This document shows, one piece after another, positions 41,808-48,892 of a stretch of DNA of 64,000 bases; positions within the stretch are counted from its first letter, which is position 1; each line of letters begins with the position of its first letter. The notes beneath the pieces were generated by a model. That model was given only the letters and a program-made list of their open reading frames with translations, was not told the DNA's origin and ran no database searches. The DNA comes from JAVDCA01 sp035293985 (GTDB taxonomy: Bacteria; Pseudomonadota; Alphaproteobacteria; Rhizobiales; Xanthobacteraceae), in contig DATGLS010000027.1 of NCBI GenBank assembly GCA_035293985.1, forward strand, positions 1-64,000. The letters are read 5' to 3'. The translations under genes were made by a program, and so were the position numbers.

Positions 41808-42845
41808 ATGCGAGCTGTGAACGAACCGATCAAGACCGACGTCCTCATCATCGGGGCGGGCCCGTGCGGCCTGTTCGCGGTGTTCGAGCTCGGCCTGCTC
41901 GACATGAAGTGCCACCTGATCGACATCCTCGACAAGCCGGGCGGCCAGTGCGCCGAGCTCTATCCCGAGAAGCCGATCTACGACATTCCCGGCATTCCGT
42001 ACGTCACCGGACATGGCCTGACCGAGGCGCTGATGAAGCAGATCGAGCCGTTCGGCCCGACCTTCCATTTCGGCGAGATGGTCGAGACGGTGGAGAAGGT
42101 CGGCGAGCCGCTGTTTCGCGTGAAGACCGACGCCGGCAAGATCTTCGAGACCAAGATCGTCGTCATCGCGGCGGGCGGGGGCTCGTTCCAGCCCAAGCGC
42201 CCGCCGGTGCCGGGCATCGAGGCGTACGAGGGCACTTCGGTGTTCTACGCGGTGCGCAAGATGGAGAATTTCCGCGACAAGCGCCTGCTCATCGTCGGCG
42301 GCGGCGACAGCGCGCTCGATTGGACGCTCAACCTGCAGCCGGTCGCGAAGAGCGTCACGCTGATGCACCGGCGCGACCAGTTCCGCGCCGCGCCCGACAG
42401 CGTCAACAAGATGAAGGCGCTGGTGGCGGATGGCAAGATCGACTTCAAGCTCGGCCAGGTGACGTCGCTCGCCGGCGAGGCCGGCCAGCTCACCCACGCG
42501 CACGCCAAGCCCGACAAGGGCGAGCCCTACACGATCGAATGCGACGCCATGCTGCCGTTCTTCGGGCTGACCATGAAGCTCGGCCCGATCGGCGAATGGG
42601 GCGTGAAGCTCGAGGAGGATCTGATCCCGGTCGAGACCGCATCGTTCGAGACCAACATCCCGGGCCTGTTCGCGATCGGCGACATCAACACCTATCCGGG
42701 CAAGCTCAAGCTGATCCTGTGCGGCTTCCACGAAGGCGCCCTGATGGCACAGAAGGCGTATCACTACGTCTATCCGGACAAGCGGCTCGTCTTTCAGTAC
42801 ACGACGTCGTCGACGAGCTTGCAGAAGAAGCTCGGGGTGAGCTGA
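41808..42845 (+). CDS. Ferredoxin--NADP(+) reductase, thioredoxin-reductase-like
   Basis: A 345-residue flavoprotein with FAD motif VLIIGAGPCGLFAVFELG, NADP motif LLIVGGGDSALDWTLNL and C-terminal FAD site GLFAIGDINTYPGKLKLILCGFHEGALMA. The redox-active CxxC of thioredoxin reductase is missing, the mark of type 2 FNR in Bacillus and alphaproteobacteria. It passes electrons from NADPH to ferredoxin, plausibly the one encoded upstream. GAGAGAAGAGAC precedes the ATG; a longer in-frame start would add 14 residues. Confidence 0.93.
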   Translation: MRAVNEPIKTDVLIIGAGPCGLFAVFELGLLDMKCHLIDILDKPGGQCAELYPEKPIYDIPGIPYVTGHGLTEALMKQIEPFGPTFHFGEMVETVEKVGEPLFRVKTDAGKIFETKIVVIAAGGGSFQPKRPPVPGIEAYEGTSVFYAVRKMENFRDKRLLIVGGGDSALDWTLNLQPVAKSVTLMHRRDQFRAAPDSVNKMKALVADGKIDFKLGQVTSLAGEAGQLTHAHAKPDKGEPYTIECDAMLPFFGLTMKLGPIGEWGVKLEEDLIPVETASFETNIPGLFAIGDINTYPGKLKLILCGFHEGALMAQKAYHYVYPDKRLVFQYTTSSTSLQKKLGVS

Positions 42846-43029
42846 GGGGCGCTCGGCCGGAGGATTGCGCGGCCAACTTTGAAGCGAAGGCTCGCGACCG
42901 TGCCTTCCTGAGAGATCGTGGCCGCGAACCCAAATTGACGGTGGCCCAGAGGCACCGCTGGAAGCCGCTTCCTCCCAATCCCGATCTGCTGCGAATAGCC
43001 CCAAGTGTCATCTGGTCCGGGCCGCCTGA

Positions 43030-43248
43030 ATGGCTCTGGCTGAGCCTGTGCGCTTTCTCGCCTACGTGATGACCTATGCGACCATCGAGGAGATCGGAGT
43101 GGTTCGCCGCTACGTGGAGCTCGACAAGTTCCGCGAGGCTCTCGAACATGCGCCTGCGGGCATCACGGATAAGGGATCATGGGCTTACTGGAACGTGATG
43201 GCGGGGTGTTATCCCACGCCACCCGTGCCGAGCCGCCATATTCCATAA
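43030..43248 (+). CDS. Small hypothetical protein
   Basis: A 72-residue soluble protein with a regular composition (VRFLAYVMTYATIEEIGVVRRYVELDKFREALEHAPAGITDKGSWAYWNVM). The helix-rich body and aromatic SWAYW motif look like a genuine protein rather than a random frame. No family was recognised; no strong ribosome site is visible. It lies about 185 bases after the reductase gene and converges on the SGNH hydrolase gene. Confidence 0.6.
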   Translation: MALAEPVRFLAYVMTYATIEEIGVVRRYVELDKFREALEHAPAGITDKGSWAYWNVMAGCYPTPPVPSRHIP

Positions 43249-43289
43249 GGCGGTTTTCGCCCGAGTGAGCGTGCATTGCGGTCGGTAGT

Positions 43290-45365
43290 CTACCGCTGCG
43301 GCGGTGGCGCCGGCGTGTATCCGTCGTCCGGGCCCAGCGCTGCCGGCGGCGCCACGGCCGGAGGGGCTTGTGGCGCCGGCTGCGCGAGCCCCGGCGCCTG
43401 CGGCTGAACCGGCGGCGGCAGCGGCGTCTCCTTCACCGGCTCGACCGCGGGGCCGAGCTTGAGGACCACGCGGGCGACGCCGAGCGCCGCGTCCGCCATA
43501 GCGGCATAGCCTTCGGCGGTCGGATGCACGGCGCCCCCGTAAACCGCGGACAGAATCCCCCACGTCGCGTCGTGCAGATCGGCGGGTTGCATGGTCGAGG
43601 GTAGGCCTTCCGGGAAGGTCATCGCCGTGAAGTAGCTGTCGTTGGCGGTGCGGATCCAGCGCGCGCGCGACGCATAGGCGCGGAATTCGCTGGCGCCGAG
43701 ATCACAGGTCATCGGATCGGTCGCGCCCTCGACCAGGTTGTTGGTGAAGCTCGTGCCGTCGCGCTTGAAGCATTCGCGGTCGAAATCGGGATCGGCGTCG
43801 GAATGGGCGCAGAAGCCGTGCTGCGCGAACGCGGCCTGGTGGGCATCGGCGAAGGCCATGCTTTCACCGGCGCCGCAACGAACGCCGGCCGCGCAGGTCG
43901 CCAGCGCCTTGATGCCGGGCAGGAACTGGTTCTGCACGAACAGCGTCGCCCTGCGCAGCCGCTCGCCGTTGACGTTGAAGGAGGGATGCACGTCGAAGCC
44001 GTCGCGCCCACCGGGGCAGAAGCCTCCGTCGGCGGCGAGCGCCGGATTGCCGTACGAGGTGAACACCACCTTGTCGAGGCTGCCGCCGAGCAGGGATTTG
44101 AGCGCCGCGCGCAGCCGCGCGAAATTTCCGGGGAGCACCTCGGTGAGCTGCGACTGCGCATCCTCGAGGGTCGAGATGATGCCGCCGCGGCGGGCGAGCA
44201 GGCGCTCGGCTGTGGAGTCGATGATCACGTCGGCGACGAGGCCGGCGAAATAGACATCATTCGCGCCGACGGTCAGAAAGACGAGATCGAGCTTGCGGCC
44301 CGGCTGCGTGCGCCGGGCGTGCTCGAGCAGCACGCGCAGCTGGGTGATCTGGCCCGGGATCGTCGTCGGGCAGGAGCCGCCATTGTCCTCGCCGCAGTTG
44401 AGCTCGCGCGCGCGCTGGGTGCCGAACAGGCCGGTTTCGATGGTCGCGCCCGTGCAGGCGAGCGGCAGGAAGGTCACCGCGATGTGCGGGTTCTCGACCG
44501 CGAGCCCGAGCGCCGCGCGCAGCTGGTAGCTGTAGAGCGAGCGATGGCAGGCGGACGACATCCAGCGCGCGGAGAGGCGCGCCCATTCCGCCATGTTGGA
44601 GCCGCCGCCTTGGGTCGCGTCGCAGGCCTTGTCGCCGTTGAAGCCGACGCGGCCCGGCCGGAAGTAGTCCTTGCGGCCGGTGGCGAGGAAGTTGCGAAAG
44701 CAGAAGCCGTCGTCGGACAGCGCGACCGGCCGGTCGGGATCGCCTTCGCCCGACGCAATCGAGTCGCCCAGGCCCGCGATCAGCAGGTCGCGCACATCGA
44801 TCGCATCGGAGGTCTGCCGCGTGACGCCGCCCGACGTGACGTCGACGGTGACTTTGGTGGTGCGGCCGTAGAGCGCGCGCAGGTTCACGGGCTCGCCGCA
44901 GCCGACGTCGAGCGTCTGCGGCGGCCCCTGCCCGTTGTCGAACGACCAGGCGCAGCTCGCGTCAGCCGGCACCGCGCCGGTGAGCCGCACGGTGACGCGA
45001 TGGTCGACCGGATCGAGGTAGGATTCGCGCACGCCATCGCGCATGCAGCTGTCGAGCACGTGGCCCGAGCCGTCGACGCACAGCCTCGTCACCATGTCGC
45101 GCGCCCAGCCGCGACCGTCGGTCTCCTGCGCGAGCGTCTGCTCGGCGGCGAGAATGGTGGTGCCGCTCTCGGCGGCGAGATGGCGGTTGAAGTCCTTCTC
45201 GTCACGAAACAGCCGGAAGCGGTTGCGCACCTCCCACGAGATGCTGACGTCGGTCGCGACCTGCGGCGGCGTGATCGGAAGCTGCGCGTGCGCGCGCCCG
45301 CCGAGGAGGCAGGGGAGGGCCAGAAACGCCATCGCGACGAGGCGCAGGAGCATGGACTTCAACAT
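43290..45365 (-). CDS. Large secreted SGNH/GDSL hydrolase
   Basis: A 691-residue exported protein with a signal peptide (MLLRLVAMAFLALPCLLGGRAHA). The SGNH blocks are visible: block I GLGDSIASGEGDP with the nucleophile Ser (about residue 202), block III TVGANDVYFAG, and block V AVHPTAEGYAAMA with the catalytic His. About 190 residues precede the catalytic domain (WEVRNRFRLFRDEKDFNRHLAAE) and a Pro-rich tail of about 50 residues follows. Many Cys pairs suggest disulfides. It probably cleaves lipid or carbohydrate esters. Several in-frame starts lie in a 12-14 base repeat (CATGGA..CTTCAA), so the exact first codon is uncertain. Confidence 0.9.
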   Translation of the reverse strand: MLKSMLLRLVAMAFLALPCLLGGRAHAQLPITPPQVATDVSISWEVRNRFRLFRDEKDFNRHLAAESGTTILAAEQTLAQETDGRGWARDMVTRLCVDGSGHVLDSCMRDGVRESYLDPVDHRVTVRLTGAVPADASCAWSFDNGQGPPQTLDVGCGEPVNLRALYGRTTKVTVDVTSGGVTRQTSDAIDVRDLLIAGLGDSIASGEGDPDRPVALSDDGFCFRNFLATGRKDYFRPGRVGFNGDKACDATQGGGSNMAEWARLSARWMSSACHRSLYSYQLRAALGLAVENPHIAVTFLPLACTGATIETGLFGTQRARELNCGEDNGGSCPTTIPGQITQLRVLLEHARRTQPGRKLDLVFLTVGANDVYFAGLVADVIIDSTAERLLARRGGIISTLEDAQSQLTEVLPGNFARLRAALKSLLGGSLDKVVFTSYGNPALAADGGFCPGGRDGFDVHPSFNVNGERLRRATLFVQNQFLPGIKALATCAAGVRCGAGESMAFADAHQAAFAQHGFCAHSDADPDFDRECFKRDGTSFTNNLVEGATDPMTCDLGASEFRAYASRARWIRTANDSYFTAMTFPEGLPSTMQPADLHDATWGILSAVYGGAVHPTAEGYAAMADAALGVARVVLKLGPAVEPVKETPLPPPVQPQAPGLAQPAPQAPPAVAPPAALGPDDGYTPAPPPQR

Positions 45366-45392
45366 GGACACTTCAACATGGAGACTTCAACA
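45351..45392 (-). repeat. Short tandem repeats at the start of the SGNH hydrolase gene
   Basis: CATGGACTTCAA, CATGGACACTTCAA and CATGGAGACTTCAA (plus-strand reading) lie end to end, each containing a minus-strand ATG. Spacings of 12 and 14 bases mean the ATGs are not all in one frame. Confidence 0.75.
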
Positions 45393-45623
45393 TCGCGGCA
45401 CCGCGGGATGCCCGGAGGTTGAGCACCCAACCTGATCAATTGATCAACCGGCTATGCGCGGCAAGATCACGGCAAGAGCATGACGCGCAAGCGCAAAAGA
45501 AGAGCGGCGGCGCGCAATTCTGCATGCCGCGCCCTGATTTTGCTGATCCTGCAGGCGCTACTCCCGCGCGCCGCACGGGCGGTGTATGGTCGCAACGATC
45601 GCCACCGGATCGAGCCGCTTGCC

Positions 45624-46151
45624 ATGCGCCCATTGCTCGTATTCGTCGCCGCCGCGGCGGCACTCGCCGCGACGCCGGCTGCCGCCGAGACCTGTCATGC
45701 CTTCGAAGGCCAGTTCGCCAAGACACGCATCTGCGTGAGCTCGGTCCTGGCGTCGCAGGCGGGCAATACGTATGGACCCGATCATCTGCTTGCCACGGGC
45801 GACGGCGCCTGGTGCGAGGGCGTCGCGGGGCCGGGCATCGGGCAGACCGTCACGCTGCACCAGGATCCGCCGCAAGTCATGCGCACGATCATGGTCATGG
45901 GCGGCTATAGCAAATCGGACGAGACCTATCGCAACAACGGGCGCGTCAAGAAGGCGCTGATCGAGACGGACCGCGGGTCCAAGCGGATCGTCACCCTCAA
46001 GGACGTGCGTGAAAGCCAGGACATCATCATTCCCAAAGCGAAGATCGCCTGGGTGAAGCTCACGATCCTGGAGGTCTATCCGGGCGCGCGCGGCAGCGAC
46101 ACCTGCATGAGCGAGTTTCTCACCAATCTGGAAGAGTTCGCGAACGAGTGA
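45624..46151 (+). CDS. Secreted protein with NADase-type glycan-binding (discoidin-like) domain
   Basis: A 175-residue exported protein with a signal peptide (RPLLVFVAAAAALAATPAAAETC). The mature part, ICVSSVLASQAGNTYGPDHLLATGDGAWCEGVAGPGIGQTVTLHQD..., resembles the NADase-type glycan-binding domain, in which a Cys pair and Trp shape a carbohydrate-binding beta sandwich. The C-terminus repeats a strand-rich VTLKDVRESQDIIIPKAKIAWVKLTILEVY. An in-frame ATG at 45480 would add 48 basic residues before the signal and is rejected. A repeat-based terminator follows. Confidence 0.7.
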   Translation: MRPLLVFVAAAAALAATPAAAETCHAFEGQFAKTRICVSSVLASQAGNTYGPDHLLATGDGAWCEGVAGPGIGQTVTLHQDPPQVMRTIMVMGGYSKSDETYRNNGRVKKALIETDRGSKRIVTLKDVRESQDIIIPKAKIAWVKLTILEVYPGARGSDTCMSEFLTNLEEFANE

Positions 46152-46233
46152 GGGAAAGAGCGAATAGCGAGTGGCGCATAGCGGATAGATGAGATCGACT
46201 TCTATTCGCTATTGCCTATTCGTTACTCGCTTT
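46148..46233. terminator. GCGAATAG-type palindrome between convergent genes
   Basis: GAGCGAATAGCGAGTGGCG and CTATTCGCTATTGCC... with TTACTCGCTTTACTTTTT on the right form long complementary arms of the same heptad family as 3,497-3,592. Its right edge overlaps the stop codon of the TctC gene. It can serve both convergent transcripts. Confidence 0.65.
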
Positions 46234-47203
46234 ACTTTTTCAGTCCCGCCTCGCGCGCGACCTCGTCCCAGCGCGCCATCTCGCTGGTGATGTAGCGGCC
46301 GAACTCGTCCGGCGTGCCGCCGATGAGCGTGATGCCCTGCGGGCTCAGCGCCTTGACGACGGCGTCGGTCTTGATCGCCTCGTTGGCGGCGGCGGCGATC
46401 TTGTCGATCACGGCGCGCGGCGTGCCGGCGGGCGCGACGAGGCCGAACCACAGGCCGGTGTTGAAGCCGGGCAGGCCCGCTTCCGCCATGGTCGGAACGT
46501 CGGGCGCGATCGCGATACGCTTCGACTCGGTGGCGGCGAGCGCCACGAGCTTGCCCTCGTGCACCATCTGGACCACGGTCGAGGCCGGCGTGAACACGAG
46601 GTCGACGCGGCCGGCGAGCAGGTCGGTGATCGCCTGCGCGCTGCCCGCATAGGGCACGTGCACCATCTTCACGCCGGTCAGCACCTTGAACAGCTCGGCC
46701 GACAGATGCGTGCCGGTGTTGACGCCGGATGAGCCGAACGTGAGCCCCTGGGGCTTGGATTTGCCCAATGCGATCAGCTCCTGCACGTTCTTCACCCCGA
46801 GCGAGGGGTTGACCACCAGCAGGTTGGGGATGGTCGAGACGAGCACGACCGGCGCGAAATCCTTGGCGTAGTCGAAGTTGAGATGCGACAGCACCGCGGC
46901 GTTGATCGGTTGCGAGATGGTGGAGAGAAAGAGGGTGTAGCCGTCCTTCGCCGAATGGGCGACGTACTCGGCCGCAATGCTCGATCCGGCGCCGGTCTTG
47001 TTCTCGACGACGATCTGCTGGCCGAGCAGCTCGCTCATGCGCGCGCCGACCACGCGTGCCGTGATGTCGGCGCCGGATCCCGGACCGAATCCGACGACGA
47101 TGCGGATCGGGCGCGTGGGAAAATCATCGGCGCCCGCGGCGCCGGCGGACAAGCCGGCCATTGCGCACATGATCCAACACGCCGCCAGTGCGAGCCGCCG
47201 CAT
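46232..47203 (-). CDS. TctC/Bug family substrate-binding protein (third copy)
   Basis: A 323-residue periplasmic receptor with signal peptide (RRLALAACWIMCAMAGLSAGAAG) and motifs FPTRPIRIVVGFGPGSGADI, VVENKTGAGSSIA, HVPYAGSAQAITDLLAGRVDL. GGGAGGG lies 6 bases before the ATG, favouring it over a GTG 15 bases upstream. It is unlinked to any TctAB genes. The SxGxD start of the ligand loop and the Pro-Tyr hinge suggest a carboxylate ligand. Confidence 0.9.
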   Translation of the reverse strand: MRRLALAACWIMCAMAGLSAGAAGADDFPTRPIRIVVGFGPGSGADITARVVGARMSELLGQQIVVENKTGAGSSIAAEYVAHSAKDGYTLFLSTISQPINAAVLSHLNFDYAKDFAPVVLVSTIPNLLVVNPSLGVKNVQELIALGKSKPQGLTFGSSGVNTGTHLSAELFKVLTGVKMVHVPYAGSAQAITDLLAGRVDLVFTPASTVVQMVHEGKLVALAATESKRIAIAPDVPTMAEAGLPGFNTGLWFGLVAPAGTPRAVIDKIAAAANEAIKTDAVVKALSPQGITLIGGTPDEFGRYITSEMARWDEVAREAGLKK

Positions 47204-47332
47204 CGTCCACCCTCCCAAAGCTGTCCAGGAATTATCGTTGCCGTTTGTCTACGCCGAACCCGCCCATGTGGCCAGTATCGGCCCCTCGCGCCGCCGTGCG
47301 ATAGCGCCCACATGTACAACGGAGGCTATCCC

Positions 47333-48217
47333 ATGTCAGACAATCCAACCCTGGGGCCCTTGGTCGCGCTGTCCGATCATGCGGCCGCGCTCGTCGAGCG
47401 GGTCGCGGGCGCGACCGTCGCGGTGCGCGCCGGGCGCGCGTGGTCGAGCGGCATCCACTGGCGCTCGGGCGTGATCGTGACCGCCGAGGAGGTGCTCGAG
47501 CGCGACGACGACATCAAGGTCGTGCTGCCCGGCGGCCGCGAGGTCGTGGCGACGCTCGCGGGCCGCGATCCGACGACCGACGTCGCGGTGCTGCGCTTCC
47601 AGCCCGATGGTCTGGCGGTCGCCGAGATCGCCGAAAGCGGGTCGCTCCGGCCCGGACACATCGTGCTCGCGGTCGGCAATCATGCCGGCGCGCCGGTTGC
47701 CAATCTCGGCAGCGTCGCCTTCGTCGGTCCTGCCTGGATGAGCCAGCGCGGCGGCACGATCGACACGCTGCTGCGCCTCGACCTCACGCTCAGCCCGGCC
47801 GCCGAGGGCGGCGCGCTCGCCGATGCGCATGGCCGCGTGCTCGGCATGGTGGTGGCGGGGCCGCGCGGCCGGGTGTTGGCGATCCCGCGCCCGACCATCG
47901 ACCGCGCCGTGGATGCGCTGCTCGCCAAAGGCTACGTGGGCCGCGGCTATCTCGGCGCAGGATTACAGCCGATCCGCTCGCGCGAGCGCGGGGGCGTGCT
48001 CGTCGCCAGCATCGATCCGGACGGGCCGGCAGCTCGCGCCGGGCTGATCGTCGGCGACATCGTGACGGCGTGGAACGCGACGCCGATCGGCCGCGTGCGC
48101 GAGATCATGCGCCTGCTCGGCCCGGACAGCGTCGGCACCTCGGTCGACCTCGCGCTGTCGCGCGGCGGCGCGCCGGCGGCGCTCAAGGTCGTGATCGGCG
48201 AGCGGCCGCGCCACTGA
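47333..48217 (+). CDS. HtrA/DegP-like pseudoprotease with PDZ domain, cytoplasmic
   Basis: A 294-residue protein with a trypsin-like (S1C) fold and a C-terminal PDZ domain (GAGLQPIRSRERGGVLVASIDPDGPAARAGLIVGDIVTAWNATPI). Aligned with DegP, the catalytic His is replaced by Glu53 (TAEEVL in place of TNNHVV), Asp83 is kept (PTTDVAVL), and the nucleophile Ser is replaced by Glu158 (SPAAEGGAL in place of RGNSGGAL). It should not be a protease. No signal peptide is present, so it is probably cytoplasmic. GGAGG lies 7 bases before the start. A LuxR regulator follows after 14 bases, suggesting a sensor-regulator pair. Confidence 0.87.
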   Translation: MSDNPTLGPLVALSDHAAALVERVAGATVAVRAGRAWSSGIHWRSGVIVTAEEVLERDDDIKVVLPGGREVVATLAGRDPTTDVAVLRFQPDGLAVAEIAESGSLRPGHIVLAVGNHAGAPVANLGSVAFVGPAWMSQRGGTIDTLLRLDLTLSPAAEGGALADAHGRVLGMVVAGPRGRVLAIPRPTIDRAVDALLAKGYVGRGYLGAGLQPIRSRERGGVLVASIDPDGPAARAGLIVGDIVTAWNATPIGRVREIMRLLGPDSVGTSVDLALSRGGAPAALKVVIGERPRH

Positions 48218-48231
48218 GGCCGAGCTCGCCC

Positions 48232-48885
48232 GTGACGCTCGCAGCCACATCGCAATCATCAGGTGCCGCACCGGGTGCGGCGCCTGCCGCCGCGGCGGTG
48301 GCGATCTGCTCGGCCGATCCCGCGCTGCGCGCCCGCGTCGTCCGGATGGCGGAGGCCGATGCCGGTCTCACCGTCGTGGGCGCCGTCGCCGATGCGCCGG
48401 CGCTCACGCGGCTGCTCGACCGCCACGGCATCGATCTCGTGCTGGTGGACACGCCGCAGGCGGAGCAGCTGCGGCGATGGTGCCGCCGCGCCGCGGTCAT
48501 CGCGCTCGCCGAGGCGACGGCGTCCGATGCCGCTGACTTGCTGCGCGCCGGCGCCCGCGCCGTGCTGCCGCGCACGGCAGACGCAGCCGACGTCGCGATC
48601 GCGCTGGCGGCGATGCGGCGTAGCCTCTGCGTGCTCCCGCACGACCTCATGCGCGAGGCGCCGCCCGCGCCCGCGGCGGCGGGCGAGACGGCGCTCACCG
48701 CACGCGAGCTCGACGTGCTCGGCGCGCTCGCCGATGGTCTGTCGAACAAGGCGATCGCGCGACGCCTCGGCATCTCGTTCCATACAGTCAAGTTCCACGT
48801 CGCCGGCATTCTCGCCAAGCTCGACGCGGACAGCCGCACCGAGGCGGTCGCCAAGGCGGCGCAGCGCGGGCTGGTGATGCTATGA
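48232..48885 (+). CDS. LuxR/NarL-type response regulator with degenerate receiver
   Basis: A 217-residue regulator. Residues about 20-125 fold like a receiver (AVAICSADPALRARVVRMAEADAGLTVVGAVADA; LVLVDTPQAEQL), but the acidic pair is reduced and the conserved Lys is Arg (AVLPRTADA), so phosphorylation is doubtful. Residues about 150-217 form a LuxR helix-turn-helix (LTARELDVLGALADGLSNKAIARRLGISFHTVKFHVAGILAKL). The GTG start is the first usable codon after the pseudoprotease stop. It is followed by the MFS exporter after 7 bases, so the three genes form one transcription unit. Confidence 0.88.
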   Translation: MTLAATSQSSGAAPGAAPAAAAVAICSADPALRARVVRMAEADAGLTVVGAVADAPALTRLLDRHGIDLVLVDTPQAEQLRRWCRRAAVIALAEATASDAADLLRAGARAVLPRTADAADVAIALAAMRRSLCVLPHDLMREAPPAPAAAGETALTARELDVLGALADGLSNKAIARRLGISFHTVKFHVAGILAKLDADSRTEAVAKAAQRGLVML

Positions 48886-48892
48886 TCGGGCC

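Noticed and set aside
42846..43069. Reading the frame after the ferredoxin reductase as an extension or separate gene (HRWKPLPPNPDLL...)
   Set aside because: It is an out-of-frame continuation of a shadow frame of the reductase gene; no start codon or ribosome site supports it.
45480..45623. Longer N-terminus for the glycan-binding domain protein
   Set aside because: The added 48 residues are Arg-rich and precede an obvious signal peptide.
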